64,000 nucleotides of DNA from Ulva prolifera (lineage: Eukaryota; Chlorophyta; Ulvophyceae; Ulvales; Ulvaceae), in assembly GCA_023078555.1 (NCBI GenBank), contig CM041200.1, positions 7,928,807 through 7,992,806 on the forward strand, given 5' to 3'. The notes beneath the pieces were generated by a model. It ran no database searches. It was not told the DNA's origin and saw only the letters and a list, made by a program, of their open reading frames with translations. Numbering within the stretch: the stretch's first letter is position 1; each line of letters opens with the position of its first letter. The position numbers and the translations under genes were made by a program. Below, piece by piece: positions 10,190-20,241 of this stretch.

Positions 10190-13100
10190 TCGTGCATGTC
10201 CGCGAGGCGATGGGACACATTAGAGAGTACCTACGACAGTGCATCAGTGATACTTCCGTCTGGCGATCGTGAACACGCCACCAGGAGATTGCTATGAAAT
10301 CCCACCGAATTTGCTGTCTGGACAGCTGGTCTGATCAAGTGCCTTGTTTGCATACTCCGAGGTGCAGGTCCATGCATGCATGAAATTCATGCATTGAGAG
10401 GGAATGCAGCGGCCTGTCATAAACGCAGAGCATCAGACCACAGCACACAGCACGCGCTCAGCACTGGGAGTCTCACCGCAAGGGCAGTGAAGAAATCCGG
10501 CTGAGCCCTCTCGCTCCAGTCCTGCAGGCTCTCCCCCTTCTCCATCACAATGCACGGCGGCAGCGACCGGCCCCGGGTGTCCTCCAGGCCCCCCGCCACG
10601 CCGTCACACACCGCCTCCACCTGCGGCAGGAACCGCGCGGCTGCCGCGGCCACAGGCGCGGCGGCGAGGTTCGGCGCGATGCGTGCTGCGCGCTGAGCGA
10701 TGTCGGCGGAGACTGTGCTGCGGATGTCCGGGAAGCAGGCGGCGTAGAGGGCGGCTTCGATGAGGAACGCGTTGTGGTCGATGAAGAACTTCACTGCGAA
10801 CTCGCAGTCTTCCCGTGCACACCTCACGAACTGGACGACCGCCTGGCCTGCGCAGCCGGGCTCCCACATTCGAGCAGTGCACTGTGAGCTTTAGTGTCAG
10901 TAGATTCCGAGTGTGCAGAAGCTGGGCGCCAGGCCTGGGCCCAAGCAAGGCACCGCCACACATGCATCATGATAGCACACAAGTCATTTCATGCAGGCGA
11001 ATCAGCTATTCTCAGGGCGGCGACTCACGCCACATCAGCACAGCACGCAGCACAGCACGCAGCACAGCGCAGAGCACACCGCCACGACGCCGCTGCTCCC
11101 GCCCCAGCATCGTGAAACGGCCCAGGAACAGGTCGGTGCTCTGGTACCGGTCGAGCTGCTTCAGCAGCTCCCTGATGTGGCCGTCGGTGAATGAGGCGTC
11201 GGTCGCAGACAGCCCGATGTCCGCGGCCGGCGCAAGCGTGGAGAACACCTCGGTCGCCGGCTCGACGGCGCCGCGGCGGCTGCGAAGGACATCCGGCGCC
11301 GCCACTCCGGAGCGGTGGGATCCCGCCGGCGCGCCGCTCATCTCGGGTCGCATGAGCTCCAGCTCCTCCAGGGATTCCGTTATCCGGGAGCTGATCGCAA
11401 AACTGAAGCCGTCGCGCACGTCATGCTGCGCGCGCTGTGCATGCTGCGAGTGCTGCGAGCTGCGCGGCTGCAGCGGGTCCCCGGTGTCGTCCGTCTCGCC
11501 GTCGAGGGTGTGGAGCGCCATGCTCTCGAGGATGGAGCGCTGCCGCGTGCCGTGCTGCGCATGCTGTGCGTGCTGCGCGTGCTGCGCGGCCGCGGCGGCG
11601 ATGCGCGCCATGCTGGACAGCATAGGCAGCACACCGGAGCTCGCGAAGCTGCTCTCATGCGTGGCGGGCAGCGACGCGCCGCTCGGGGGGCCGTCGGTGG
11701 TGAGGGTGTCGTGCATGAGCGCGGCCGAGATGCCGAGCTGCGACAGCTCCCGCAGCTCCTCGATCGGGCCGTGCGTGCTCTGCTGCTGCTGCGTGCTGAG
11801 GCTCTCAGCGCGGCACGCGTCCTGTGCACAGGCATAGATATGTGCCAACGCGGCAGGGGTGTCGGTGGACACCGCCGCCATACCCGTCTCTTCCGCCCGC
11901 CGCCTAGCTGTCGCCTGGCTTGGCTCCGGCATGTCTCGCGCCCAGGACAGACTTGTACTATGCACAAACGGGGATTGCTTCAGGGGTGCCAAGGCGCATG
12001 CATGGCGATCGCACCGGCCCTCGTGCGCTCTGAGTTCACGGAGTGCTGATGCCGCATGCCCCCCAGCCACCTTCTGCAGCTGCACGGCACTGACCTCCGC
12101 TCCTGCCGCTGCCTCTGACTGCTTATCACGCCCCCGCAGCCGCGGGCGCCCGCGACGGTGTCCGGACTTTCGATGTGGAGAGGCGCTGCGGCAGCGCCGG
12201 CTCGGCCGGGCGCGCCGGGGACTGTCGTCGCCAGGTTGGAGCGCATGCATGCGCTGAAACCGGGCAAACGCCACGAATGTGTCGCCAGGGTTCTCCGGGA
12301 GGTCCGGATCTCCGACCCGCAGGGTTGCGTGCGAGAAGCGGCGGCCGGTAACGGGCTTGGGCGCGTCCACGCCTGTCCTCACCTGCAGCGAGAGCATGCT
12401 GCAGAACACAGATGTGACGATAGTTACCAAAACACAGATGTTCCTCACCAGGCCTCCGCAGCACCACTGCCTGCGATGCTTTGCAAAAGGCGACGCAGAG
12501 ACCCCCCACACGCAACGCATCCTGAGTCACTGATTCTGTCCCTCATCTGCCCGGCCAAAACGGCGCCAACAGCATCGCGGACTGCAGACGACACGACTAA
12601 CCAGATGCTGGCAAACACACTGCATGCAACGCATCAACGGCAGCCCGGAGAGGCATGCAAGAAGGTCCGGGGGCACGCACAGGACGTGGGTGAACATCCA
12701 CAATCAAAGCAATCCCAAACTGATGACTCAGTGTATAGGTACGTCGATGTGCAGGGACACTTGGCTTGCATGCTCCGTCTGGTCACGGCTTCCGGTGTTG
12801 CCGATGTCCCAATGGATGTGGCTATGGAATCATGTGTACAAACAGCGCAGCGCACCTGAGCAAGAGGGATCCCATCGCGGCCGCCCGCACATGTAGCCAC
12901 CAGCAGCGCCTCGCTGGCGGTGTGGTGGCCGCGGGGCTTCGCCGGCTCAGCGCAGATGCGCCGCTCCCATGTCGTGCAGAGCCATACAAGGAAGCCGAGC
13001 AGGCACAGCGCCAGCACGCACGACGCGGCGATGACGCTGATCGCGAGCGCGAGCTCCCCGCCCCATCCGCTGGCCGGCGGCGGCGGCGGCAGCGGTCGCG

Positions 13101-15276
13101 CAGCGGCGGCGCCGGAGGCGTCGGCGTGGCGTAGGGGCCGCAGCAGCGGCGCCGCCGCAGCGGGGGCTGGCGGTGCGAGCGGTGCACAACCGCGTGGCGT
13201 TGGGCGCAGCAGCGGAGGGGGTGGCCAGGTCGGTGGCGGTCGGGGGTGCACCGGGAGGACCTGCAGGAAGCAGAGGACATCAGTCGGGCCAGCATTACAC
13301 ACACGCCATGAGTCAACATCTCGTCTTGGCAGCCTGTCCGACGCGGGGCACGAGGAGCAGAAGCACCTTCCGAACAGCTTCCAGCCACGGGTCCTCCGGT
13401 GAGAGAAACGTGTGCCCAGTTGTGCTGGGTGTGTGCCGTGCGGACGCCGAGCACACGTCGCCGGAGCCATCATGCGCAAGCACCATCGCATCAGTCTCCC
13501 CGGCACGCATACGGCGCCGCCGCACCGCCGATGCCGGGGCGCACCCTGGCAGCACCAGCCCCTCCGGCGCGAGCAGATACAGGCAGTCGCTGCCCGTCTC
13601 ATCCACAATCACAGTATCCGTGCCCGGGCACGCCCCGTCATCGGCGTTTGGGTCTGCATCTGCACGCGGTGAATCTGGCGGAGCGGCCGCCGACGTCGGC
13701 GCGGGGGTGGCCGTCACATCGTATGCGGCGTCATCGTCGGCATAGTAGACGAGATAGCAGTCGTCGCCGGTGGTGTAGTCGTTGTTGGTCGTGCTGACGA
13801 CGGCGCCGCGTTCGAGGGTAACGTTGGTTAGCGAGACATTGGAGAAGCGGGCGGCGCCGCCGCCGGAGACGTCGGCGAGCTCGACGGCGAGGCGCATGTT
13901 CCGGAAGCTGGTGTTGCGGAGGTGCGCGGAGCTCTGGCCGGAGAGGGTGAGGGGAGAGGAGGTGCCGGCCCAGTCGGTGAAGATGCAGTCTGCACACATT
14001 GCTCCGTTGATTGCATGACGGTCATGCGGAGCGCAACGGGGGGAAAAAAAAAAGGCAGGCGGGCGGGTGTCCGCCCAGACAGGCTTGGAAGTACGGTAGC
14101 GCAAGTCAAGTCGGGCGGTCCCATGAGCTCTTCTCTCAACCAGCCAGCTGTGCTGGAGGAGCTGCGGAACCCAGCATGGAACAGCATGCATGCACACCAT
14201 GCATTCGCCCCAACACGCGGCAGCGAAGCGGCGCACACCGTCGATTGCAACCGCGGTGTGGCGCACGTACGTGGCGACCGCGATGGCACTCCGCGCCGGC
14301 CGCCCAGCCAGCCTCTCGCTCTGAAACGTCACATTCGTGGCGAATATGCTCACGTCTCGGAACAGCTCCCGCGCCTGCCGCGGGGCGGGTAGGCCGGCTT
14401 GCACAAACGCAAAGCGTGGCTGCACCACCGTGCGGCTGAGCCTGAGGTAGAGGTTGTCCAGCCACACGGTGCCGCTGTTGACCATGAGCCACGTGTGGCC
14501 GACCAGGAGGAGGCATTGGAACGGCTTCAGCGGCAACACGCCGGCTGCATCCGCCTCAGACAAGCGGAGAGCTGTGGCGGCATCCGGCTCGGTGCAGTTG
14601 GCCTGCAGCATTCTAAAAAGTTTCCATCATAAACACAATTTTTCGTCGCAACTGTACCTTTCAGGGAAGTCTGCCGCAGAACTGGCGCGTTAATCCCCTA
14701 CAAGAACAGTGCCTTCTGGATGCAATCCGAGTACAGGTGATGACGGCGGTCTCCGCATGGTTCAAGTCGCCCACCACGCAACAGAAAAATCTGCAGATCG
14801 CCCGAAATGCCTGGGATTCGCACCCGAATCGAGCGGAGCGTCGACGCCGCGTACAGCAACGCCGATGCCTGCGCCGCCTCGCCGGCACCCTGCAGCTCAG
14901 GGTTGTCCGCCGGGGCGAGCGTGCGGAGGTCGAGGTGTGCGCGGATCTCGATATCGAGCGCGCCAGTCAGGGTTGCGCGCTGCAGATCCCCGGCGGTGCG
15001 CACGACTGTGACGTTGCTCGGTGGGACTTCCATTGGCGTACGCGGTTTAGCGTGGCTATGTGGGGGGGGGGGGGTCCAAATTTGGGCACCAGGCGCCCTG
15101 GACGGTACAGGGTGTGTCGATGTGGGGTTGGTGACGATGGCGGAGGTGGCTTGGAGGGTGCCTCGGTTACGCTGCGCTTCGGCCGTACGCCCTGCACAAT
15201 GCCTCGAGGCCGATCGGTGTCCGGTTGGGGGCATTCTGGCGCTGTCAACTCTGATGTGTTGTTCCGACTCTGACAT
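9275..15276 (-). CDS. Receptor kinase family copy B (beta-helix ectodomain, TM, kinase)
   Basis: Exons are ~15276/15060-14824, 14602-14239, 13989-13367, 13260-12856, 12382-11080, 10847-10477, 10230-9904 and 9472-9275 (stop). Exon 2 to the stop stays in frame and gives about 1,196 residues. The ectodomain shows VTVVRTAGDL, DIEIRAHLDLR, ANCTEP, PFQCLLLVGHTWLMVNSG, CIFTDWAG and YYADDDAAYDV. Exon 4 is Pro-rich, then membrane-spanning (ISVIAASCVLALCLLGFLVW), then basic. Exon 5 is a 434-codon low-complexity juxtamembrane region ending LFLGRFTMLGRE. The kinase has FAVKFF (VAIK-type lysine), EAALYAAC, CIVMEKGESLQDW, HRDLKPANVMW, VIDFGCV, AAPEV, DAWSLG and NPARRVS, so every catalytic landmark is present. 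The start is unresolved: a G13 run at 15062-15074 lies in or beside exon 1, and the best acceptor (15192) is in another frame. It acts presumably at the cell surface; the ligand is unknown. Confidence 0.88.
9794..9829. repeat. R4 hairpin element in the last intron of copy B
   Basis: CCAGTGGTACAGCGGTCATA followed by TCACTGGATATCCACAC forms an imperfect inverted repeat, with arms CCAGTG and CACTGG. It matches the fuller hairpins at 20317-20353 and 62381-62425 and sits in the same intron position as the copy in gene E. Confidence 0.6.
9866..9889. repeat. G24 homopolymer (C24 on the sense strand of copy B)
   Basis: There are 24 consecutive G. In gene B this is a C run beginning about 15 nt inside the intron after the kinase exon that ends GRCR. 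Confidence 0.95.
15062..15074. repeat. G13 homopolymer at the 5' exon of copy B
   Basis: There are 13 consecutive G. On the minus strand this would encode a Pro run inside or just before exon 1. The plausible signal-proximal frame upstream (VRPKRSVTEAP) differs from the frame downstream, so the run length decides whether they join. Confidence 0.9.
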
Positions 15277-16260
15277 TGTTAGGTTGTTGGTAGAGCTGCG
15301 TCATGGCGACGGCCCCAGACAGTACGTGAAACCGCCGCATGTGGTGTCATGCATGGTTCCACCGGCAGGAGGGTTTTCTGCACCAGAATCGGACACTCCA
15401 GTGGGGCACGCCACTCGGGCGCCCCACTGATACACCCCATGCATGACGTTATGGCGGTGCGAACGTGTGAAGGCTGATGCATGCTATACTGCAGATGCGG
15501 AAGGTGTGAGGGCACCGAATGCTTTGCGGCGGGGCGCTTGTGCTTTATGAGGCGGCAGCATGTGAAAGCAGGCTCCCGAAGACGCGACAGGGCCGCTGCC
15601 AGTGGTATCTGGCTGTGCAGTACACATGGATGTGCGCTGCTGCCTGATACATTTGCGAGTCAGGAAAGATACAGGAGCAGTTTCGACTACTGATGAGCAT
15701 AGCATGGTCGCGCCTGAGCAGCGAGAGCAGCTGCGTCGCTGGAGCGAGACACAGCTATCTGTGGCAGCACCATGCAGGAGCCGCCTGGCAGGGCTGCACA
15801 CCGACCCGGAACCAGCAGAATCACACCTCAGTCTAGATTTTGAGTCAGTTGAGGGGCCTCTGCCTTCGCTTGAGATGCCAGTCGCGGGCCTGAGGGCAGG
15901 CAGGTGCCCCCGACAGCGACACTGCATTGGTGCCAGCACCTTGGTGCCTTACACGGCTTAATGCCGCCACGCCGACCGCGACCAGACGCACAAGAAGGTA
16001 TGGCTGATCTGGGAGGGTTGCTTCAGGCGACGCTGCGAAGGCTTGGAGCTGATGTACCTCTACGAAGCTGCTACGGACTCCGCCTGGTTCACAGTGCGCA
16101 GATCTGGAGCGCCTTGGGAACGCATTTCGCAGGCATTCCAGCCGCGAGCGTGTAGGCATACACCTTCTGATTGGACTGGGCGCTCTCGAGGTGTGGTCAT
16201 CTGCGCGGTGCCGTCCGCATGCCTGTGCTCGCGCAAACACTGACCTGTACTTCCGGAGTG

Positions 16261-16432
16261 CACACCGCACCAGAATAGATAGAAACCGGGGCACAGGGTA
16301 AGGGTAAGGGTAAGATGTTCGTGGGTGTCTTGGTGTTTGCTTCGTCTGCTTGCTCCTTTCGCGGTGCTGCCCGACTTGCTGCCTTTGTCCTTGTAACACA
16401 CCGCACCAGAATAGATAGAAACCGGGGCACAG
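16261..16432 (+). mobile_element. R2 element flanked by a 36-bp direct repeat
   Basis: The 36 bases at 16261-16296 (starting CACACCGCACCAGAATAGAT) recur exactly at 16397-16432. Between them is a 100-bp insert that begins GGTAAGGGTAAGGGTAAG and ends with the R2 core TTTCGCGGTGCTGCCCGACT and CCTTGTAA. The fixed CCTTGTAA end abuts the repeat, as in the other copies. The target duplication is longer than usual for the family. Confidence 0.78.
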
Positions 16433-17995
16433 CAGTAGACTTATGATTGCGAGAATTTTGTCTATGGCGCGCCAGTGATGTCTGCGGTTGCCTGCGACAG
16501 TAGAAGGGGATCGATTCAGTCGGTAAGTACGCAGCTGCAGGGCTTGCGACGACCCGCTGTTACAAGGCATTGCCTTGCTTGAATGTGCATTGACTTCTGA
16601 CAACAATCAGAATAGGTGGCATTCTTTGGCCAGATTGATTGTCGTCAGGTCCCATGTGTACCCCGTTTCAGCTATCTCGAGCCAAGTGTGCGAATGTGTT
16701 GCGTGCTGTCTTTGGGCGTTGGGGAATGCCCGCGGCAAGTTCGGCAAATCGATGCACGAACCGATGCACGTGGCTGAGAGCTGCATCAGGAGGATGCTGT
16801 AGTTCTGAGTGTCTATTTAGGTTGTCATCCGTGCCAACAGCGTCGACGTGGATCGATTGTTGTTCGAAGGAGTTCCGAACAGCTGACCCGGGCCCCCGCG
16901 GGGGAGGGGGGAGGGGGTTGGCACTCATGCCGCATGCACGTTCAATTGGAACGCCAACATCTCGGACAGCTCTAGACGAGCTGAGAACAGCTGCAATCCA
17001 AGTTGAAGTTCTTGCATCGATTGGAATCTTGCTGGGCGAGGTGTGAACGCTCAGCAGGGCAATTCTGATCCAGCGTAATCCGCGTAATGCTCGGCGTGGC
17101 ATGAACGTCGCCCAGCGTGTCACCATCGGTCTCAGTGGGCTGAGAACTCCACAGGATCACTATGATATGTAGCATTGATGTTCAGAGGTTTGCTGACTGG
17201 TGCGGTGTGACTGTATGGCGTTCGCGTGCCTAGATCAATGGCCGGCGTCCAGCCTGCCGGAATCAATCCCGATGAAGACCTGTTTGGAGGCCATTTCACT
17301 GACATTTAAGCTACATTAGGATGCTGCTGCGTAGCTGAGCAGGATCAGGTGGATAGTTCAGTAGCTGTCGTTCTTTGGGGTGTCCGATGGGCCATAGGCT
17401 GTGGTGCGAACGAACGTGCGAAGTCCTTGAACAACGCTCGTGGAGCTGCCTCGCGGAACTTGCAGCTATACACGGCTTCTGTTGAGAATGCCATGTTCAT
17501 CCATGTCCCAATCAACAGGCCCGTATGCTTTGGTTGAGCAAAGAATCAGCTGGCAGTCAAACACAACTGACACAACCATGACTGCTGCTGCAGCCTGTTG
17601 CAGCTGTGGCCTTGTCGAAAGTTCGAGACCATTGTCCACATTCCACATGGTCTGGGTGAGGTAACATCACCTGAGAGGCCTTGCACTGGTGGGCGCTCAC
17701 TGATGTGCACTACACACGACATGCACATGTGATACACACGACATGCACATGTGACATGTACAAGTACTCCCGTCATCCCCATGGACCTGCACCATTCCCC
17801 GTATCGGCATCACCACCTAGTAGTGCTGCCATCTGCAGACGATGTTGTTGGACAGCAGTGTCTGGGTGGTGTCTGAATGGAGTGTCAGAAGTGGTAGCGT
17901 GCGTGGTAGCGTGTGGAGGTGGTGTCTCTGTGCCATGCGTGTGGATCCTTCGGTGATACCTGCTTCTCCGACTTTGTGCTTGCAAGTTACACAGT

Positions 17996-18046
17996 CTGTC
18001 TGCTTCTTTCGCGGTGCTGCCCGCCTTGCTGCCTTTGTTCTTGTAA
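17996..18046 (+). mobile_element. R2 element, short copy
   Basis: This R2 3' core reads CTTTCGCGGTGCTGCCCGCC, then TTGCTGCCTTTG and TTCTTGTAA. No clear target duplication is seen. Confidence 0.6.
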
Positions 18047-18065
18047 CACACATATCTCGGAGATA

Positions 18066-18160
18066 CACAGCTGCAAGGTGCAAAGTGTGCGGTTCCCCTG
18101 GTTGTTACTCGCGGTGCTACCTGCCTTGCTTGCCTGGTCCTTGTAACACAGCTACAAGGT
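18066..18160 (+). mobile_element. R2 element (second subtype) with 14-bp target duplication
   Basis: CACAGCTGCAAGGT at 18066-18079 and CACAGCTACAAGGT at 18147-18160 (one mismatch) flank a 67-bp insert. The insert ends TTCCCCTGGTTGTTACTCGC, GGTGCTACCTGCCTTGC and TCCTTGTAA, defining a subtype distinct from the TTTCGCGGTGCTGCC form. Confidence 0.7.
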
Positions 18161-18169
18161 CGTGTTCGT

Positions 18170-18227
18170 GCACTGCTTGCTTGCTGGTTTCGAAGTGCTG
18201 CCCGCCTCGCCGCCTGTATCCTGGTAA
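18170..18227 (+). mobile_element. R2 element, diverged copy
   Basis: TTTCGAAGTGCTGCCCGCCT is followed by CGCCGCCTGTATCCTGGTAA. It lies ten bases after the previous copy's duplication, making a cluster of three R2 copies within 240 bp. Confidence 0.5.
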
Positions 18228-18589
18228 CACGCAATGCTCTCCAAGCACTCAGTCAGGGCACCTGTTGCTGCCAATTCTGCACCGCTCCACCTCCTCAGCG
18301 TTCACCTGGCAGGCATGCTCCAGGCCACTGAGGCAGATCCTCAATGCGACCGCGGCACGCGGCAAGCCCAGGCCGCCTAGCTGAGGTAGCGTGAGTGTGG
18401 CCACAGCTTCCAACACCGGACGCAGTTGAAGGAGAGCAAAACAGGGCCTGCCCCTCACGAGTGCTATGGGACCTTGACATAGCCCACGGAACATGGGCAC
18501 CAGCATGCATGCTCTTACTCGTCCTCACACAGTGAACGCTATTGACTCTGGCACCTCAAACCTCCATAGCTACTAGTGCTACTAGTGTG

Positions 18590-18645
18590 GAAGTACAGGA
18601 AGTACAGAAAGTACAGAAAGTACAGAAAGTACAGGAAGTACTTTC
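18590..18645. repeat. Tandem 10-mer AAGTACAGAA array
   Basis: About five imperfect copies of AAGTACAG(A/G)A occur in a row and end in AGTACTTT. Simple-sequence expansion; no coding sense. Confidence 0.85.
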
Positions 18646-19223
18646 ACTAGCTGTTTTACAGTTTTCCTGCCTACCCATACTGCGACTCTACATCTCACTA
18701 GCAAATGATACTGTGCATACTTCGGCACCTGGGTCTTCATGCAACTGCTCTGCTGACGATTCCCCAGTACACACGGCTACGTCTTCGTGCATACTGTCAT
18801 ACCCTGACTGGTGCTCCGGTGCCTGGCGCAATCACCGCTGAGAAGCACGAAGCACGTGCACGAACGATGTCGTAAACCCTGTTGCCCATCTCCGCCACGT
18901 GCAAAGGGGCCAAGCCCGAGTGCACGCCACAAGAACGCGTAGCAGTAGCTCTAGCAAAGGGGCCAAGCCACAGCACCGTGTGCAGCCACATTACTGGCTG
19001 CCCCTCCACCGTGACGGTGTCAGTCACCACACAGAACACTGCGCACTCTGAACCCCTCCACGGCCCCCATCGGCAAGCCTGACCTTGATCACTTCGGTGG
19101 GCTCTCCCATGAACGCACGGCACCGATGATACAGCTGGCCGCAGACTCCACCGCAGACTCAACAAACGAGCGGCAGCTTCAGCTGGTGGTTGACACAGTA
19201 CTACCGCACTGAAAGCAGCCGGG

Positions 19224-20209
19224 TCATTGTGAGTGGTCGCTCGTGGTGCGGCTGGCGACGATGTTGGTACAGTCCGACTGGAAGCGGCGCATGGAGGCGC
19301 GGTGGGCGGGGTCGCGCTGCAGCAGCGCCAGCACCGGCCCCTTGAACGCCCCGAGCTTGCGCTGCACCTCGGGGCTCAGACCCCCCTCCCATGGCAGCGG
19401 CAGATCCCCTCTGAGCATCGCAATCACCTACACAATGCACCCGGTCCTCAGATACCACGTCAGTGTATTTCACAGTCATTCGGTGAGCGTATGCGCCATT
19501 CGCATGGTCTTGCTGTGGCCACACGTGCACCCCCATAAGACCACGCTCGACCATCCCAATGCATCAAGACGGACACACGGCTGGAGTGCACACGGTGCCA
19601 GTCTTGAACATCAAAATAGAGATGAACAGAAGGACACAACGCTGTTGTATTCACGGATACAAGGCCAGCAATCGCAAGGCCAGCAATCACAAGGCCAGCA
19701 ATCACAAGGCCATCAATCACAAGGCCAGCAATCACAAGGACAGCAGCAATCACAAGGCCAGCAATCACAAGGACAGCAATCACAAGGCCAGCACTGCAGT
19801 TGAGCACGATGATGCGACCGAGGCCCGCCTTTGAGTTCCGGGCTATCAAATGGGTAACAAGCTGCCTCAACTCTCGGTGGTCCGGGACAGCCAGCACGTT
19901 GTGATGCGGAAACCCGGCATGACCAATTTCAGTCCGAAGCTTCCAGCCGACGCACCCGGCAACGGCCTTCCGTGAGAAGCCTGAAGGCGGGTGCCCCCGT
20001 CATGAGCTCATACGCCATCACCCCCAGCGACCACGCGTCGAGCGCCGGGGTCGACTCGATGCTGCTCAATCCATGCATTGCAGCCGCGACAACCTCCGGC
20101 GCCGCGTACGCGAGCGTGAAGCTCAGCGGCGCGGAGTCCCCGATGCCCGCGGCGCAGCCAAAGTCGATCACCGTCCAGCGGTTCTCGCGGGGGAGCCACA
20201 TGACGTTGC

Positions 20210-20241
<32 letters not shown>

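Larger units (their letters stand above)
15277..19223. other. Intergenic region between copies C and B
   Basis: No gene is recognised. It holds R2 elements at 16.3 kb and in a cluster at 18.0-18.2 kb, and a tandem 10-mer at 18.6 kb. Short open frames occur on both strands (for example 16668-17126 minus and 16639-17046 plus) but show no motif and overlap each other. Any signal-peptide exon of gene B should lie in the right-hand neighbourhood of 15.3 kb; I could not place it. Confidence 0.5.

Noticed and set aside
12158..12859. Plus-strand frame of 233 codons opposite copy B
   Set aside because: It runs across an exon-intron border of gene B and has no motif; an antisense shadow.
16297..16314. 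GGTAAGGGTAAGGGTAAG as a telomere-like repeat
   Set aside because: Only three units, not a rotation of TTAGGG or TTTAGGG, and it forms the start of an R2 insert.
19660..19797. Regular repeats that could suggest a CRISPR array
   Set aside because: The unit is a 15-bp direct tandem without spacers, inside a eukaryotic intron; it is a minisatellite.
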